From Candidatus Competibacter denitrificans Run_A_D11 (GTDB taxonomy: Bacteria > Pseudomonadota > Gammaproteobacteria > Competibacterales > Competibacteraceae): 64,000 nt of DNA. The position numbers were made by a program, and so were the translations under genes. Of the stretch, positions 16,367 to 26,610 are shown piece after piece. Within the stretch, counting starts at the first letter, position 1. Every line of letters starts with the position of its first letter. The DNA is taken from NCBI RefSeq assembly GCF_001051235.1, contig NZ_CBTJ020000020.1, forward strand, positions 1 through 64,000. The letters run 5' to 3'. The notes beneath the pieces are model-generated. The model saw only the letters and a program-made list of their open reading frames with translations. It searched no databases and was not told the origin of the DNA.

Positions 16367-18256
16367 TCAAGACCCGTCCTTTTGATCATCAGGGCTATCT
16401 TCAGTTTGGCATTTTAGCGATAGCGTGAGGTAATCGCCCAATAACGCTTGTAAGTCGGTGTGAAAATGCCGCGCAGTGGCTGGTGTGAGGCGGTGCCGAG
16501 CATTGAGCAAAGCCCCATAGTACAAACCCGCCAGCAATGGGCGATAGCGGAGCGCTGCGGGTTGGGCCAAGTCGCGCAAGCGTTGGATCAGCGGATGCTC
16601 GGCATTTAGAAAAAAGGTCAACGGTTGCCGACGCAGGCGGTCGCGCACCTCTCCGGCCAATTCGGTCAAACCCTCCAGCAGAAACGGCTTTTCCAGTGCC
16701 TGCCCCAGATCATCGAAAGCTGAAATGCGCTGACCGGCCAGCAGCACCGCGCTCAATTCAGCAGGTTGGAATCGACGGACACGGGTTTCTACCGCAATAT
16801 CTTGCGCGGCCAATGCCCGATCTACCGCCCGTTCCAAGGCGGAATAAGCCTCTTGCTCCTCGCGCTCCAGGGCTTCATAAAAGCTCTGATCCTCCAGGCG
16901 ATCCAGAACCTTCAGTTCAATCTCGGCCGGATAGGCGTCGGCATAACGGCGCAATAGGATTTCGTCAAACGAGCGTCCAGCGTTGATTGCGAGCAGGCCA
17001 CGGGCGCGGCACAGCACATAGAATTGGTTGGCATCCGCTTCGTGGGTGAAAAAATACAAGGATTTCTTGCCATTTGCCCCTGTCGGTTGTCGGGCCAAGA
17101 AATCCGGTAGGGTTAAATTGCCCTGATGAGTTTCGAACGGTAGATAGGCCAAGATCGCTGCGCCAAATTGCGGGTGGCGCGCTGCCATGCCTTTGATGGC
17201 ATCGTGATGCCAGTCACAAACTTGCAAAAACCGTGGCCGATCATGGGTGGCAAGGTCGAGCAGGGCGTTGATGATGGCTTCGCCTAAAGCCTCGCGTAAC
17301 GCGCTATAAACGCCGTCTCGCAACACGTTGTCGCGGGCGGCGGTCGGTTGCAACGTAGGGCAATCTACCAGGCCCCGCACGAAACCAGCCCATTCGGGCA
17401 GCAGCTCGCGGTCGTTCGCGCGGATACACATACGGGTCTGGAAGAGATCTAACGTTCCACCGGAGCGCATCCCAGGGCCATAGCGGGCTGGAATGTACAA
17501 AGCGCCTAATGCGCGTGGCTGTGGTAGATCAAGCGGGATCACCAGCAAAGGCGAGTCGGCGTAGCGCTCGCTGAGAAAGTGGCGCAGCCGTGACTCTCGT
17601 TCGGCAAGATTTTCCCAGTCCGGCTCATGCCAGGGTGCTGTGACGGCATTGATTGGGCCAAAGCCGTTCAGCAGGATGGGAAAGGGTAGAAAATCCGCAT
17701 GGCGGCGCACGATCTGGCGGATCAAGTGGCCGTTGAGGAAAGCGGCGTGCTCAGCCGCCAATACGACCACGACCTGAGTACCCATCGGTTGCCCGTTCGC
17801 CGGTAAGGGATCTAGTTGGTAATCCTCATCACCATGATTGGTCCACCGCCACGCCTGCGCCGCGCCCGACTTGCGGGTATACACCTCGATTCTCTCTGCG
17901 ACCACGAACGCCGACAACAGCCCGATACCGAACTGGCCGATGGTGGCGACTGCTACGTCGCGGGCGGCCAACTGGCGAGCGCGATTACCGGTGCCGGTGC
18001 TGCCGATAACACTGAGAAATTCCTCAATATCCGAGCGATCCATGCCGGTGCCGTTGTCGCTAAAACTCAGCGTGCGGGCGCGTTCATCCACCTCAATTCG
18101 GATGACACCGGCCGGTTCCCCGGCCTGAACTCGGCGCAACTGAATACTGTCGTGCGCATTCTGCAAAAGCTCGCGGATGAAGGCATCCGGTTCCGGGTAC
18201 AAGCTTTTGGCCAGCAAGCGGACCAACCCTTGAAAATTCGTGCGCATTTTAGGCAT
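16367..18256 (-). CDS. HSP90-family ATPase, HtpG-like
   Basis: A 629-residue protein with the GHKL ATPase fold at its N-terminus: ELLQNAHDSIQ (N box), SDNGTGMD (G1) and IGQFGIGLLSAF (G2). Length and domain plan match HSP90 (N, middle and C-terminal parts), but beyond the ATPase the sequence is diverged from classical HtpG, so it may belong to a second HSP90 clade. The ATG at 18256 (MPKMRTNF) was chosen because the conserved domain starts there; the frame is open to 18352. It is divergent from the GH94 gene with a ~150-nt gap. Likely a cytosolic chaperone; clients unknown. Confidence 0.82.
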   Translation of the reverse strand: MPKMRTNFQGLVRLLAKSLYPEPDAFIRELLQNAHDSIQLRRVQAGEPAGVIRIEVDERARTLSFSDNGTGMDRSDIEEFLSVIGSTGTGNRARQLAARDVAVATIGQFGIGLLSAFVVAERIEVYTRKSGAAQAWRWTNHGDEDYQLDPLPANGQPMGTQVVVVLAAEHAAFLNGHLIRQIVRRHADFLPFPILLNGFGPINAVTAPWHEPDWENLAERESRLRHFLSERYADSPLLVIPLDLPQPRALGALYIPARYGPGMRSGGTLDLFQTRMCIRANDRELLPEWAGFVRGLVDCPTLQPTAARDNVLRDGVYSALREALGEAIINALLDLATHDRPRFLQVCDWHHDAIKGMAARHPQFGAAILAYLPFETHQGNLTLPDFLARQPTGANGKKSLYFFTHEADANQFYVLCRARGLLAINAGRSFDEILLRRYADAYPAEIELKVLDRLEDQSFYEALEREEQEAYSALERAVDRALAAQDIAVETRVRRFQPAELSAVLLAGQRISAFDDLGQALEKPFLLEGLTELAGEVRDRLRRQPLTFFLNAEHPLIQRLRDLAQPAALRYRPLLAGLYYGALLNARHRLTPATARHFHTDLQALLGDYLTLSLKCQTEDSPDDQKDGS

Positions 18257-18405
18257 CGGCAACCTATCTCCCGGACGGTCGGGTGATGCTGAGATGAAGA
18301 GATGGAGAAAACGTGTAGATTGTGAGCGCGTACATCCTTTTTGGGAAATCACCTAAACTGTCAGAGTCCCGCTCGTGCTCGCGGATTTTGCCAAGAGGAA
18401 CTTTG

Positions 18406-21400
18406 ATGTCCGTCCCCGTTTTTTCGCGCGCTTGTCCCGCCGATGGCCGACTGCTGACCAATGGCCGTTATACGACCTTGTTGACCGCTGCTGGCACCGG
18501 CTATTCCGCATGGGGCCAGTTGGCTGTGAGTCGCTGGAACGCCGATCCGACTGAAGATGGCGACGGGTTTTTTATCTATTTGCGCGATTTGGAGAATGGC
18601 GCGTTCTGGTCGCTGGGCCAACTTCCCGTGCCAAGGATAGCGGATAGTCAACATGCCCAATTCGGGCCTGGGTTGATTGAGTTAACCCGGCGGGATGGGG
18701 ATATCGCTACTCGGCTGGATGTGTGTGTTGCCAGAGAAAATGATATCGAATTGCGTCGGGTGACATTGCGTAATGACAGTGAACGCCCACGCCGCATTGA
18801 GTTGACCAGCTATATTGAAGTGGTGCTGAATGATCCAGCAGCCGACGCAGCGCATCCAGCGTTTTCCAAGCTCTTCGTCCAGACTGAACGGGTCGCCGGT
18901 TCGAATGTGTTGTTGGCGCGGCGCCGGCCTCGCGCAGCAACCGAACCACCGTGTTGGTTAGTCCATGCGCTGGTTGGCGCGAGCCAGATCAATCAGCCCA
19001 GCCAATATGAAACCGACCGCGCACGATTTATTGGGCGGGGCTATACGTTGGCGGCGCCACGCGCATTGGTCGATACCGAGCCGTTGTCTGAAACCATCGG
19101 CAATGTGCTTGATCCGATTGTGAGTTGGCGCCAGGTGGTCGAACTGGCGCCAGGTGCAGAGGCGCAACTGACGTTTTTGCTGGGAGCGGGCATAGATCGG
19201 CCAACCGCTGTGGCGCTTGCGGAACGTTATGCCGCCACTGCGCTTATTGAGGCCGAATTCCAGGCAGCCAGGGGCGATCAGCCTCTCGCCGATCTATCCT
19301 CCGCAGCGTTAGATCCACCCCACGCCGAAGCCTTCTCACCGCCAAATCTCCAGCAACGTGATCCGAAAGCTAGCGCTACGGCAATTCTCTCTGAATCTGA
19401 CTCTGAATCTGAAGACGAACTACTGCAATTCTGGAACGGTCACGGCGGTTTCAGTGCTGACGGTCGTGAGTATGTAATCCGAATTCGTCCAGATGCGGGC
19501 GGGCGGCCGCAATTGCCACCGCAACCGTGGACTAACGTCATCGCTAACCCGAATTTTGGGTTCCTCGCCAGCGAAACCGGTGCCGGCTATACCTGGAGCC
19601 AAAACAGTCGTGAGAACCGCTTAACACCGTGGTACAACGATCCGGTACTCGATCCGCATGGTGAAGCGTTGTACTTGCGTGATGAGGATAGCGGCACTTT
19701 TTGGTCGTTACAGCCCGGACCATGCCCGCAACCGGTGCCTTATGAGGCCCGCCATGGCTTTGGCTACAGCTGCTACCGCCATACCAGCCAGGGTTTGGAG
19801 CAAGAGGTGTGCGTCTTCGTGCCGCGCGAAGATCCCGTTAAGCTGGCACTGATTCGCTTGCGTAATCTAGGCGATACCCCGCGCTGCTTGTCGCTGTTTG
19901 CCTATTGGCGGTTGGTGTTAGGTGTTCTGCCGACCGATTACATGAATGAGTTACGGGTGCTGCGTGATCCGGCGAGCGGTGCTCTGTTCGCCGAGAATCG
20001 CAACCGGGAATTTACCGGGCGTATTGCCTTTGCTGCGGTTTCGCAGAGCGATAAACCGGTCTATATGACCGGTGATCGCGCTACATTTTTAGGAACTCAC
20101 GGCGATCCGGCGCGGCCGTTGGCACTGGCTCAAGGCCCAACCTTGACCGAGCGGCTTGGCTCTGGGATTGACCCATGTTTTGCGCTGCAAACGGTCATCG
20201 AGTTGGAACCCGGCGCTACGGTGGAGCGGGTGCTCCTGCTGGGTGAAGCGGACGATGCAGACCAGGCCCGGCGCTTGATCGACCGCTACCACCGGGTTAA
20301 CGCGGCAACGCGAGCGTTGGGGGAAGTGCAAACCTTCTGGCGCCATTGGTTAGGCGGTGTCCAGATTCAGACGCCAACGCCGGCGCTGGATGTGATGGTC
20401 AACGGTTGGTTGGCTTATCAAACCTTGGCCTGTCGTCTTTGGGGCCGGTCGGCTTTTTACCAGTCGGGTGGGGCTTACGGTTTCCGTGACCAACTGCAAG
20501 ATGCCGCCGCGCTGCTCTATCACGATCCTGGCTTGACCCGCCAACAACTGTTGCTCCATGCCGCTCATCAGTTTCAAGAAGGTGATGTGATGCATTGGTG
20601 GCATCCGCCGACAGGGTGTGGCATCCGCACCCGTTTCAGCGATGACTTGTTATGGTTGCCCTGGCTCGCTGCGTTTTATGCTCGCGCCACTGGCGATTGG
20701 GGCCTATTTGGCAAATCGGCACCGTTTCTTAAGGCGCGTCTGCTGGAACCCGGTGAGGATGAAGCCTTCCTGGTGCCGGAAGATTCCGGCGAGAGCGGGA
20801 GTTTATACGAGCACTGTTGCCGAGCACTGGATCGCTCCCTGACCCAGGGCATTCACGGCTTGCCGCTGATGGGGAGCGGTGATTGGAATGACGGCATGAA
20901 CCGGGTGGGACGCCAAGGCCGCGGTGAGAGTGTTTGGATGGGATTTTTTCTGTACACCATTCTCGGCGATTTCATTCCGGTGTGCGGCCAGCGCGGTGAT
21001 TTCAGTCGTGCCCGCCGTTATGCGGGATTCCGCAGTCATCTGGCCACTGCGCTGAACGAGCACGGCTGGGATGGGGAGTGGTACCGGCGGGCTTGGTACG
21101 ATGATGGCGCGGTATTGGGATCGGCTGCCAGTGATGAATGCCAGATTGATGCGCTAGCGCAAGCCTGGGCGGTTATCTCCAAAGCGGCGCCGTGCGAGCG
21201 GGCGGCATCAGCCCTGGATGCGGTTGAGCGTTATCTTGTGGCCGAACAAGAGGGTCTGATCCGGTTATTGACGCCTCCGTTCGAGCGAACTCCGCACGAC
21301 CCTGGCTACATCAAAGGGTATGTGGCCGGTGTGCGGGAAAATGGTGGCCAATACACCCATGCCGCCTTGTGGGTCGTGCGAGCGCTGGCCGAGATGGGTC

Positions 21401-21906
21401 GGCGGGATCGGGCGCTGTGCTTATTGGAAATGTTAAGCCCGATCAGCCGGACTCGGAGGCCGGAGCAAGTGGCGACCTATCGGGTGGAGCCGTTCGTGGT
21501 CGTTGCGGATATCTATGGTGTAGCACCGCATATTGGGCGTGGTGGTTGGACGTGGTACACCGGTTCGGCAGGTTGGATGCTGCGGGTTGCACTCGAATCG
21601 ATTTTGGGTCTGGAACCGCACGAAGGCGATCATATCCGGTTGCAACCCCGGATTCCCGATAGTTGGCCTGGCTTCCGGTTACAGTACCGGCTGCTGGATG
21701 GTGAAACGCTGTACGATGTGGATGTCCATAACCCCGATGGAGCCGCAAAACGGGTTGTGGCCGTGACGATTGATGGACGGCCTGGGCTGGTCGAACAAGG
21801 CGCTGCCCGCATTCCGTGGCTGCGGGATGGTAACACCCATCCGGTCGTCGTCACCTTGGGCGGTGCGGTCGATGAACCGACCGAGCTGGCTATTACCCAA
21901 CCGTGA
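18406..21906 (+). CDS. GH94-family beta-glucan phosphorylase (NdvB C-terminal-like)
   Basis: A 1166-residue protein with two glucan-binding beta-sandwich units (about 1-330 and 365-680) and an (alpha/alpha)6 barrel. The element [21 protein letters not shown] links the units, as in the C-terminal part of cyclic beta-1,2-glucan synthase NdvB. The catalytic acid region SGDWNDGMN lies near residue 825. There is no GT84 domain or membrane segment, so this is not a synthase. Size and architecture resemble soluble 1,2-beta-oligoglucan phosphorylases, which release glucose 1-phosphate. AGAGGA precedes the ATG at 18406. Exact linkage specificity is inference. Confidence 0.8.
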   Translation: MSVPVFSRACPADGRLLTNGRYTTLLTAAGTGYSAWGQLAVSRWNADPTEDGDGFFIYLRDLENGAFWSLGQLPVPRIADSQHAQFGPGLIELTRRDGDIATRLDVCVARENDIELRRVTLRNDSERPRRIELTSYIEVVLNDPAADAAHPAFSKLFVQTERVAGSNVLLARRRPRAATEPPCWLVHALVGASQINQPSQYETDRARFIGRGYTLAAPRALVDTEPLSETIGNVLDPIVSWRQVVELAPGAEAQLTFLLGAGIDRPTAVALAERYAATALIEAEFQAARGDQPLADLSSAALDPPHAEAFSPPNLQQRDPKASATAILSESDSESEDELLQFWNGHGGFSADGREYVIRIRPDAGGRPQLPPQPWTNVIANPNFGFLASETGAGYTWSQNSRENRLTPWYNDPVLDPHGEALYLRDEDSGTFWSLQPGPCPQPVPYEARHGFGYSCYRHTSQGLEQEVCVFVPREDPVKLALIRLRNLGDTPRCLSLFAYWRLVLGVLPTDYMNELRVLRDPASGALFAENRNREFTGRIAFAAVSQSDKPVYMTGDRATFLGTHGDPARPLALAQGPTLTERLGSGIDPCFALQTVIELEPGATVERVLLLGEADDADQARRLIDRYHRVNAATRALGEVQTFWRHWLGGVQIQTPTPALDVMVNGWLAYQTLACRLWGRSAFYQSGGAYGFRDQLQDAAALLYHDPGLTRQQLLLHAAHQFQEGDVMHWWHPPTGCGIRTRFSDDLLWLPWLAAFYARATGDWGLFGKSAPFLKARLLEPGEDEAFLVPEDSGESGSLYEHCCRALDRSLTQGIHGLPLMGSGDWNDGMNRVGRQGRGESVWMGFFLYTILGDFIPVCGQRGDFSRARRYAGFRSHLATALNEHGWDGEWYRRAWYDDGAVLGSAASDECQIDALAQAWAVISKAAPCERAASALDAVERYLVAEQEGLIRLLTPPFERTPHDPGYIKGYVAGVRENGGQYTHAALWVVRALAEMGRRDRALCLLEMLSPISRTRRPEQVATYRVEPFVVVADIYGVAPHIGRGGWTWYTGSAGWMLRVALESILGLEPHEGDHIRLQPRIPDSWPGFRLQYRLLDGETLYDVDVHNPDGAAKRVVAVTIDGRPGLVEQGAARIPWLRDGNTHPVVVTLGGAVDEPTELAITQP

Positions 21907-21938
21907 TAGATCATCATAAATTGCTGAGGAGAACGTGC

Positions 21939-22520
21939 ATGAGTGCCAAGCGAATTTTGATGTTGGTCGGCGATTACGTGGAAGATTACGAAGTGATGGT
22001 GCCGTTTCAGGCCCTGCAAATGGTGGGGCATACCGTCGATGCGGTCTGCCCGGATAAACGGGCCGGTGAGCAGGTGCGCACTGCAATCCATGATTTCGAC
22101 GGTGCTCAGACCTACAGCGAGAAGCCTGGCCATAACTTTACCCTCAATGCCACCTTAGCCGAGATCAGGGCCGACACTTACGATGCTCTGGTGATTCCCG
22201 GCGGCCGGGCGCCCGAATATATCCGTTTGAATAAGCAGATCATCGAGATCGTTCGTCATTTCGCCGATGCCAAAAAACCCATCGCGGCCGTTTGTCATGG
22301 TGCCCAGGTGTTAGCGGCTGCCGATGTTCTGAAGGGGCGTTCTTGTTCGGCCTATCCGGCGGTTGGGCCGGATGTAGAGCGAGCCGGTGGCTGTTATGCC
22401 GACATCGGCATGGATCAGGTCCATGTGGATGGCAATCTGGTCACGGCGCCAGCCTGGCCGGCTCATCCCGCTTGGTTAAAAGCGTTTCTTGATGTGCTAG
22501 GCACCAGGATTGAGCTTTAA
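21939..22520 (+). CDS. DJ-1/PfpI family protein
   Basis: A 193-residue member of the class I glutamine-amidotransferase-like superfamily. The nucleophile elbow A-V-C-H-G-A-Q carries the conserved Cys-His pair, and the Glu in VEDYE near residue 20 fits the third residue of DJ-1/PfpI proteins. Family members act as proteases, deglycases or glyoxalases; the activity here is not settled. GAGGAG lies before the ATG at 21939. It starts 32 nt after the GH94 gene and is probably co-transcribed, perhaps handling reactive carbonyl by-products. Confidence 0.85.
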   Translation: MSAKRILMLVGDYVEDYEVMVPFQALQMVGHTVDAVCPDKRAGEQVRTAIHDFDGAQTYSEKPGHNFTLNATLAEIRADTYDALVIPGGRAPEYIRLNKQIIEIVRHFADAKKPIAAVCHGAQVLAAADVLKGRSCSAYPAVGPDVERAGGCYADIGMDQVHVDGNLVTAPAWPAHPAWLKAFLDVLGTRIEL

Positions 22521-22618
22521 GGAAAGGACGCAGTTCAATAAACCACTGGGCAGATTGAAGGGCGCGCTCACGAGTTTTGATGCCCAGACATCAGGCACGC
22601 CAGGGTATTCAGCAAATG

Positions 22619-22649
22619 AAAAAGGCCGCGATGGGATCGCGGCCTTTTT
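22619..22649. terminator. Bidirectional terminator
   Basis: A 14-bp perfect stem (22619-22632 with 22636-22649), a GGG loop, and A/T runs on both sides. It sits between the convergent DJ-1 gene and the PASTA protein gene and can stop transcripts from both. Confidence 0.92.
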
Positions 22650-22668
22650 GTTATGGGTTAAGGGAGGT

Positions 22669-25600
22669 TCAGGGCAGAGAGTTTTCACCCTCGCTCAGCC
22701 AGGTATTTAACCGGTAAGTTCCCTGTGCCACATCCGAATCCGCCCAGTTATCCTTGAAGGCAATCGCTTTCAAGGTCACCTTGACATTAGCGATTTGCGC
22801 ACTCAACGGGACAGATTGCCCACTGACCAGCGGAATCCCGGAAGTGGGCGTCGGTGTGCTGCCATCCGTGGTGTAGCGGATCGAGGCGCCTGATGTTGTC
22901 GTACTGATCTTCACCATCACGTTGCCTGGGAAGGTGCCACCCGCTGGGTCCAAAACGGGGGTCGCCACCGTCGATAGCGGTCCCACGAACTGGCCGAATC
23001 CCCAAGGCCCCAAGCCAGTCGGTATCGTAGCGATGATCGTCTGGCTTTGGCCATCCACCACTGAAACGGTGTTGTCGTCGGTGTTGGCGACATAAATCCG
23101 CTTGCTGTCGGCACTGACTGCAACTCCGTAAGGTTTCTTGCCGACCGGTATGATACCCACCACAACATGGTTGGCAGTCGTGTCGATGACGAACAGACGG
23201 TTACCGGCGCCGTCGCTGACATACAGCCGGTTTCCATCCGGGCTGACAGCGATGCCGCGCGGTACCAACGGTTGCGGCGCGCCGCCGAACTCATCCAGGT
23301 TGATGATGCCGATGACCCGATTGAACACCGTGTCTACGACTGAGACAGTCCGGTCTCCCGAATTGGCCACATACACCAGCGCACCGTCAGGATGCACAGC
23401 CACACCTTCGGGCGCCCAGCCCACCGCGACCGAACCCACCTGGATCTTCAAGTCGGCATCGAAAATGGACAACGAGCCGACACACTGATCAGGATTGACG
23501 TTGACCGGAGACCGCCCCACCAGCGCATCACATTGATCGACATAGGGATTGGTCTGATCATCCGAGAAGGAGTTGACCGTGCGATTGGTGACGTAAACCA
23601 GCGGGCGCAGCGGGTTAGGATGGACCGCTACACCGCGTGGATAGGAGTTTGCGGTCAGGTTGGGAACGCTGAGATCAATGAAGGGCTGGTTGGTGCCGGT
23701 ATCGATGACCGAAAGGCTGAAGCTGCCTTCATTGGCCACAAACACCCGCTCACCTGTCGGATTGATGGCAACACCCAGCGGCGCTACACCCACTGGAATG
23801 AGCGCGGCCACCTTACGTTCAATCAGGTCAATGACTGAGACTGTACCAGCGCTGCCACCGAACTGTGACCGATTGGTGATATAGAGCTTGGTTCCATCCG
23901 GGTGAATCGCAACGCCGCTGGGACCGCTTCGGCTTGATCCCGTCGGTAAGTTATCGGCGATCTGATTGGTATCTGGATCAAGAATGGAAACCGTATTGCC
24001 GATATGGTTGGTGATATAGGCCGGCCCACTGAAGAGACCATACGCATAGGGGCCGAAGGAGATAGCCAGGTTGACGCGGCTGTTGATCGGTACGGTCGTG
24101 TTCGGGGCCACGCTTTGGCGTGTGACCTGTCCGGCCGGAATCGTCGTGCTACGCTGGTTGGAGACGAGGCCGACTTTTAGGTTGGCTTCGATCAGCTTAG
24201 CAGTCGCCGCCGCCAGTGTCAGCTTAGTCACATCAGGGACTTGGGTTTGCGGGCGAGCGGCCGGATCATCGGGAATTGGCCCCAACGACACGATCAAGTT
24301 AACCAACCAGCCTACCGGCACTGGGGCTGTCATCAGCGGATTTTGGCTGATGATGCGGCCTTCCGGGACAGTGTTGCTGGTCTGGCGCGATACGAAGCCT
24401 ACCGTCAAACCCGCACTGTTGAGCACGATAGTGGCATCGGCCAACGTCAAGCCAATCACGCGCGGCGTGACGACCGGCGGTTGTGAGCCAGAAGAGACAA
24501 TCAGATTGATGGTGGTGTTGTAGCCAACCAACGTGCCAGCGGCAGGGACTTGGGCGGCCACCTTACCAGCCGGAATGGTTGGGTCGGTACGAACCGTGGT
24601 GGAGCCAATCGTCGATAAGCAGGTAGCGAACACGATCTGCCGAGCGTCTTCAACGGTCTGGTTGACGATATCGGGTACGGTGCATTGTTGAGCTTGGGTA
24701 GCGCCCGATGAGGCCACCAAATCCACACTTGCGCCCGCATTCACTTGGGTGCCGGCAGCGGGGATGGTCTTGATCACATTGTTGAGCGGTACAGATGGGT
24801 CCGGCTGAGTCAGCGTGTTGCCTACAGTAAGCCCTGCGCTTTGCAGAATCGAGCGCGCAGCTTCCGCCGGCAGGCCGGTTACGTCTGGAACCTTGACCAC
24901 ACCGGCCGGACCCAGAGAGACCGTGACGGTCACTGCGGTACCAACACCCACCTTAACGCCAGCCGCAGGACTTTGATCAATGATAGTACCAGCAGGAACC
25001 TTGGCATCAAATTTTTGAATGGTCGCCCCAAAACTTAACCCAAGCTTGTGAAGGGTAGCGGCGGCGATGGCCTTGCTCAATCCGATGACGTTAGGAACCT
25101 CAATATCACCAGGGGTGACCTTGGGAGTCTCCGGTGCGGCAGGGCCAGCGGAGATGGTCAGATTGATGGTGGAGCCGGGGGCAACCTGGGAGCCACCAGC
25201 AGGGTTTTGGCCGATGACGGTTCCGGCTGGTACTGTGCTACTGGCGGCTAGAGTAACGCTCCCCACTACAAGACCAACACCCGTGAGGGTGGTTTTCGCG
25301 CCAGTTAGGCTCTGGCCAGTCACGTTGGGTACAGTAGTCGGCTTGGGACCCGTGGAGATTACGAGATTGACCGGGGTTCCGGGAGCGACGGCAGCGTTTG
25401 CCGGTGGATTTTGGCTGATCACTTGACCAGCGGGTACAGTAGCGCTGAATTCCTGGGTTACCGTACCCACGGTGAGGGTAGCGCGAACCAAAGTATCAGC
25501 GGCAGTGCCTTGAGGTTGGCCAACGACATTGGGCACAGTAACAGGTGGACCTGAAGAGACCCAAAGATTCACCGACGTACTGGCCTCAACCGGGCTATTC

Positions 25601-26301
25601 GGGGCCGGGCTTTGGCTGATGACCTGACCAGCCGGGACGGTTGTGCTGGCTTGTTGGGTGACTGTGCCTACTGTTAGGCAGGTGGCTGGAGTCGTAGCAC
25701 TGGTGCAGGTACCCTGGATGGTGAGCGCAGCCCCTGCCTGGCTTAAGCCAATGACATTTGGGACATTGACCAGTGTTGATCCGGTTGCAACCACGAGAGC
25801 GACGGCGGCACCTGGATTGGCAGTCGCGCCCGCAGCGGGATTTTGGCTAAGCACAGTGCCAGCAGGCACTGTTGTATTGTTCTGGGTAGTCACAGCGCCC
25901 AACGTCAAACCGGCGGCGGTAATCGCGGCGGTGGCGGCGCTTTGGGGTTGGCCTACAACATTGGGGACGGTAACTGGATTGATTGCTATCGAGAGATTGA
26001 CTGGGCTACCAGCAGTTACGCAGATGCCTTGTACCGGTGACTGGCTGATAACTATCCCGTTGGCTGCTACGTTACTAGGCGTAACAACTTGGGTAATAGT
26101 ACCGATAGTTAGGCCAGCACCCAAAATTGTAGTAACCGCACCGCTCTGCACAGAGCCAAGTACGTTTGGTACGGTTGTTTCACCTGGGCCAGGCGTGGGT
26201 ACAGGATCAGAGCAGGCACCGAATGATTGACTTATCGGGGCAAGCAGTCCGAGGAGGAACAGCAGGAACGGCATGGACAGAAAGTTGATTTTTGATCTCA
26301 T
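22669..26301 (-). CDS. Secreted PASTA-repeat / YVTN beta-propeller protein
   Basis: A 1210-residue exported protein. A signal peptide (about 1-28, ending SQSFGA) precedes ten PASTA repeats (about 40-748). Each begins with a VPNV/VPDV-type strand and contains a VPAG-x-V-I-S-Q-N/S-P motif. Next come about six YVTN-type propeller repeats (about 755-1105: VSVID, GVAVHPDG, VYVAN) and a C-terminal CHB_HEX_C-like sandwich (PAGGTFPGNV ... IRYTTDGSTP). PASTA domains are best known from penicillin-binding proteins and Ser/Thr kinases, where they bind peptidoglycan fragments; here there is no kinase, transpeptidase or transmembrane anchor. A peptidoglycan- or glycan-binding scaffold is the likeliest role. 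It is flanked by a terminator and a structured leader, so it is monocistronic. Confidence 0.85.
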   Translation of the reverse strand: MRSKINFLSMPFLLFLLGLLAPISQSFGACSDPVPTPGPGETTVPNVLGSVQSGAVTTILGAGLTIGTITQVVTPSNVAANGIVISQSPVQGICVTAGSPVNLSIAINPVTVPNVVGQPQSAATAAITAAGLTLGAVTTQNNTTVPAGTVLSQNPAAGATANPGAAVALVVATGSTLVNVPNVIGLSQAGAALTIQGTCTSATTPATCLTVGTVTQQASTTVPAGQVISQSPAPNSPVEASTSVNLWVSSGPPVTVPNVVGQPQGTAADTLVRATLTVGTVTQEFSATVPAGQVISQNPPANAAVAPGTPVNLVISTGPKPTTVPNVTGQSLTGAKTTLTGVGLVVGSVTLAASSTVPAGTVIGQNPAGGSQVAPGSTINLTISAGPAAPETPKVTPGDIEVPNVIGLSKAIAAATLHKLGLSFGATIQKFDAKVPAGTIIDQSPAAGVKVGVGTAVTVTVSLGPAGVVKVPDVTGLPAEAARSILQSAGLTVGNTLTQPDPSVPLNNVIKTIPAAGTQVNAGASVDLVASSGATQAQQCTVPDIVNQTVEDARQIVFATCLSTIGSTTVRTDPTIPAGKVAAQVPAAGTLVGYNTTINLIVSSGSQPPVVTPRVIGLTLADATIVLNSAGLTVGFVSRQTSNTVPEGRIISQNPLMTAPVPVGWLVNLIVSLGPIPDDPAARPQTQVPDVTKLTLAAATAKLIEANLKVGLVSNQRSTTIPAGQVTRQSVAPNTTVPINSRVNLAISFGPYAYGLFSGPAYITNHIGNTVSILDPDTNQIADNLPTGSSRSGPSGVAIHPDGTKLYITNRSQFGGSAGTVSVIDLIERKVAALIPVGVAPLGVAINPTGERVFVANEGSFSLSVIDTGTNQPFIDLSVPNLTANSYPRGVAVHPNPLRPLVYVTNRTVNSFSDDQTNPYVDQCDALVGRSPVNVNPDQCVGSLSIFDADLKIQVGSVAVGWAPEGVAVHPDGALVYVANSGDRTVSVVDTVFNRVIGIINLDEFGGAPQPLVPRGIAVSPDGNRLYVSDGAGNRLFVIDTTANHVVVGIIPVGKKPYGVAVSADSKRIYVANTDDNTVSVVDGQSQTIIATIPTGLGPWGFGQFVGPLSTVATPVLDPAGGTFPGNVMVKISTTTSGASIRYTTDGSTPTPTSGIPLVSGQSVPLSAQIANVKVTLKAIAFKDNWADSDVAQGTYRLNTWLSEGENSLP

Positions 26302-26400
26302 AAGAAAGGATTCCCCACTTTAAGACATTACAGCACCGGTACACCCGCTGTGTCCGGAAGGCGCAGCTTGGTCAACCTGCGTCATCCCCCCTGTTAACGG
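26302..26400 (-). promoter_or_regulatory. Structured 5' leader of the PASTA protein gene
   Basis: A ~100-nt leader with two hairpins. One pairs CCGG-ACAC with GTGT-A-CCGG (26357-26336). The other is GACGCAG/CTGCGCC (26383-26360) with one mismatch. A G-run (26391-26386) precedes them. AAAGGA lies 8 nt before the ATG. The layout suggests RNA-level control, but I cannot assign a known riboswitch class. Confidence 0.4.
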
Positions 26401-26404
26401 CAAA

Positions 26405-26413
26405 AGTATAGCA
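26405..26413 (-). promoter_or_regulatory. Extended -10 promoter of the PASTA protein gene
   Basis: On the minus strand: TGC followed by TATACT (26413-26405), an extended -10 element. No good -35 is visible at 16-18 nt, as is common for extended -10 promoters. Transcription would begin near 26398. Confidence 0.45.
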
Positions 26414-26610
26414 CTATTGTTTTGAAACTTTTTTAGAACAAAGTGGGTGTCCGTGGCAATTTTTTTGGTTGGATAACCTGAAAATTGACGGGCTGATTGA
26501 TTAATCGTTACGGACGCCCCCCAGATTTTGTTTGCAGTGGCTCAGCCCACATTTTCATTACAATGCGCGAAACTCAAAACTGACCATTCGTGCTCACGGA
26601 TTTTTTACTG

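Noticed and set aside
22619..22649. Separate small RNA ending at this hairpin
   Set aside because: No promoter is visible upstream; the element is fully explained as a shared terminator of convergent genes.
22669..26301. CRISPR-like or satellite repeat array
   Set aside because: The periodicity comes from PASTA and YVTN protein repeats in one open frame; DNA repeats are diverged and lack uniform spacers.
26336..26390. c-di-GMP-I riboswitch
   Set aside because: GACGCA and CCGG elements are reminiscent, but the GNRA tetraloop/receptor, the GGGCAAACC-type strand and correct helix order are missing.
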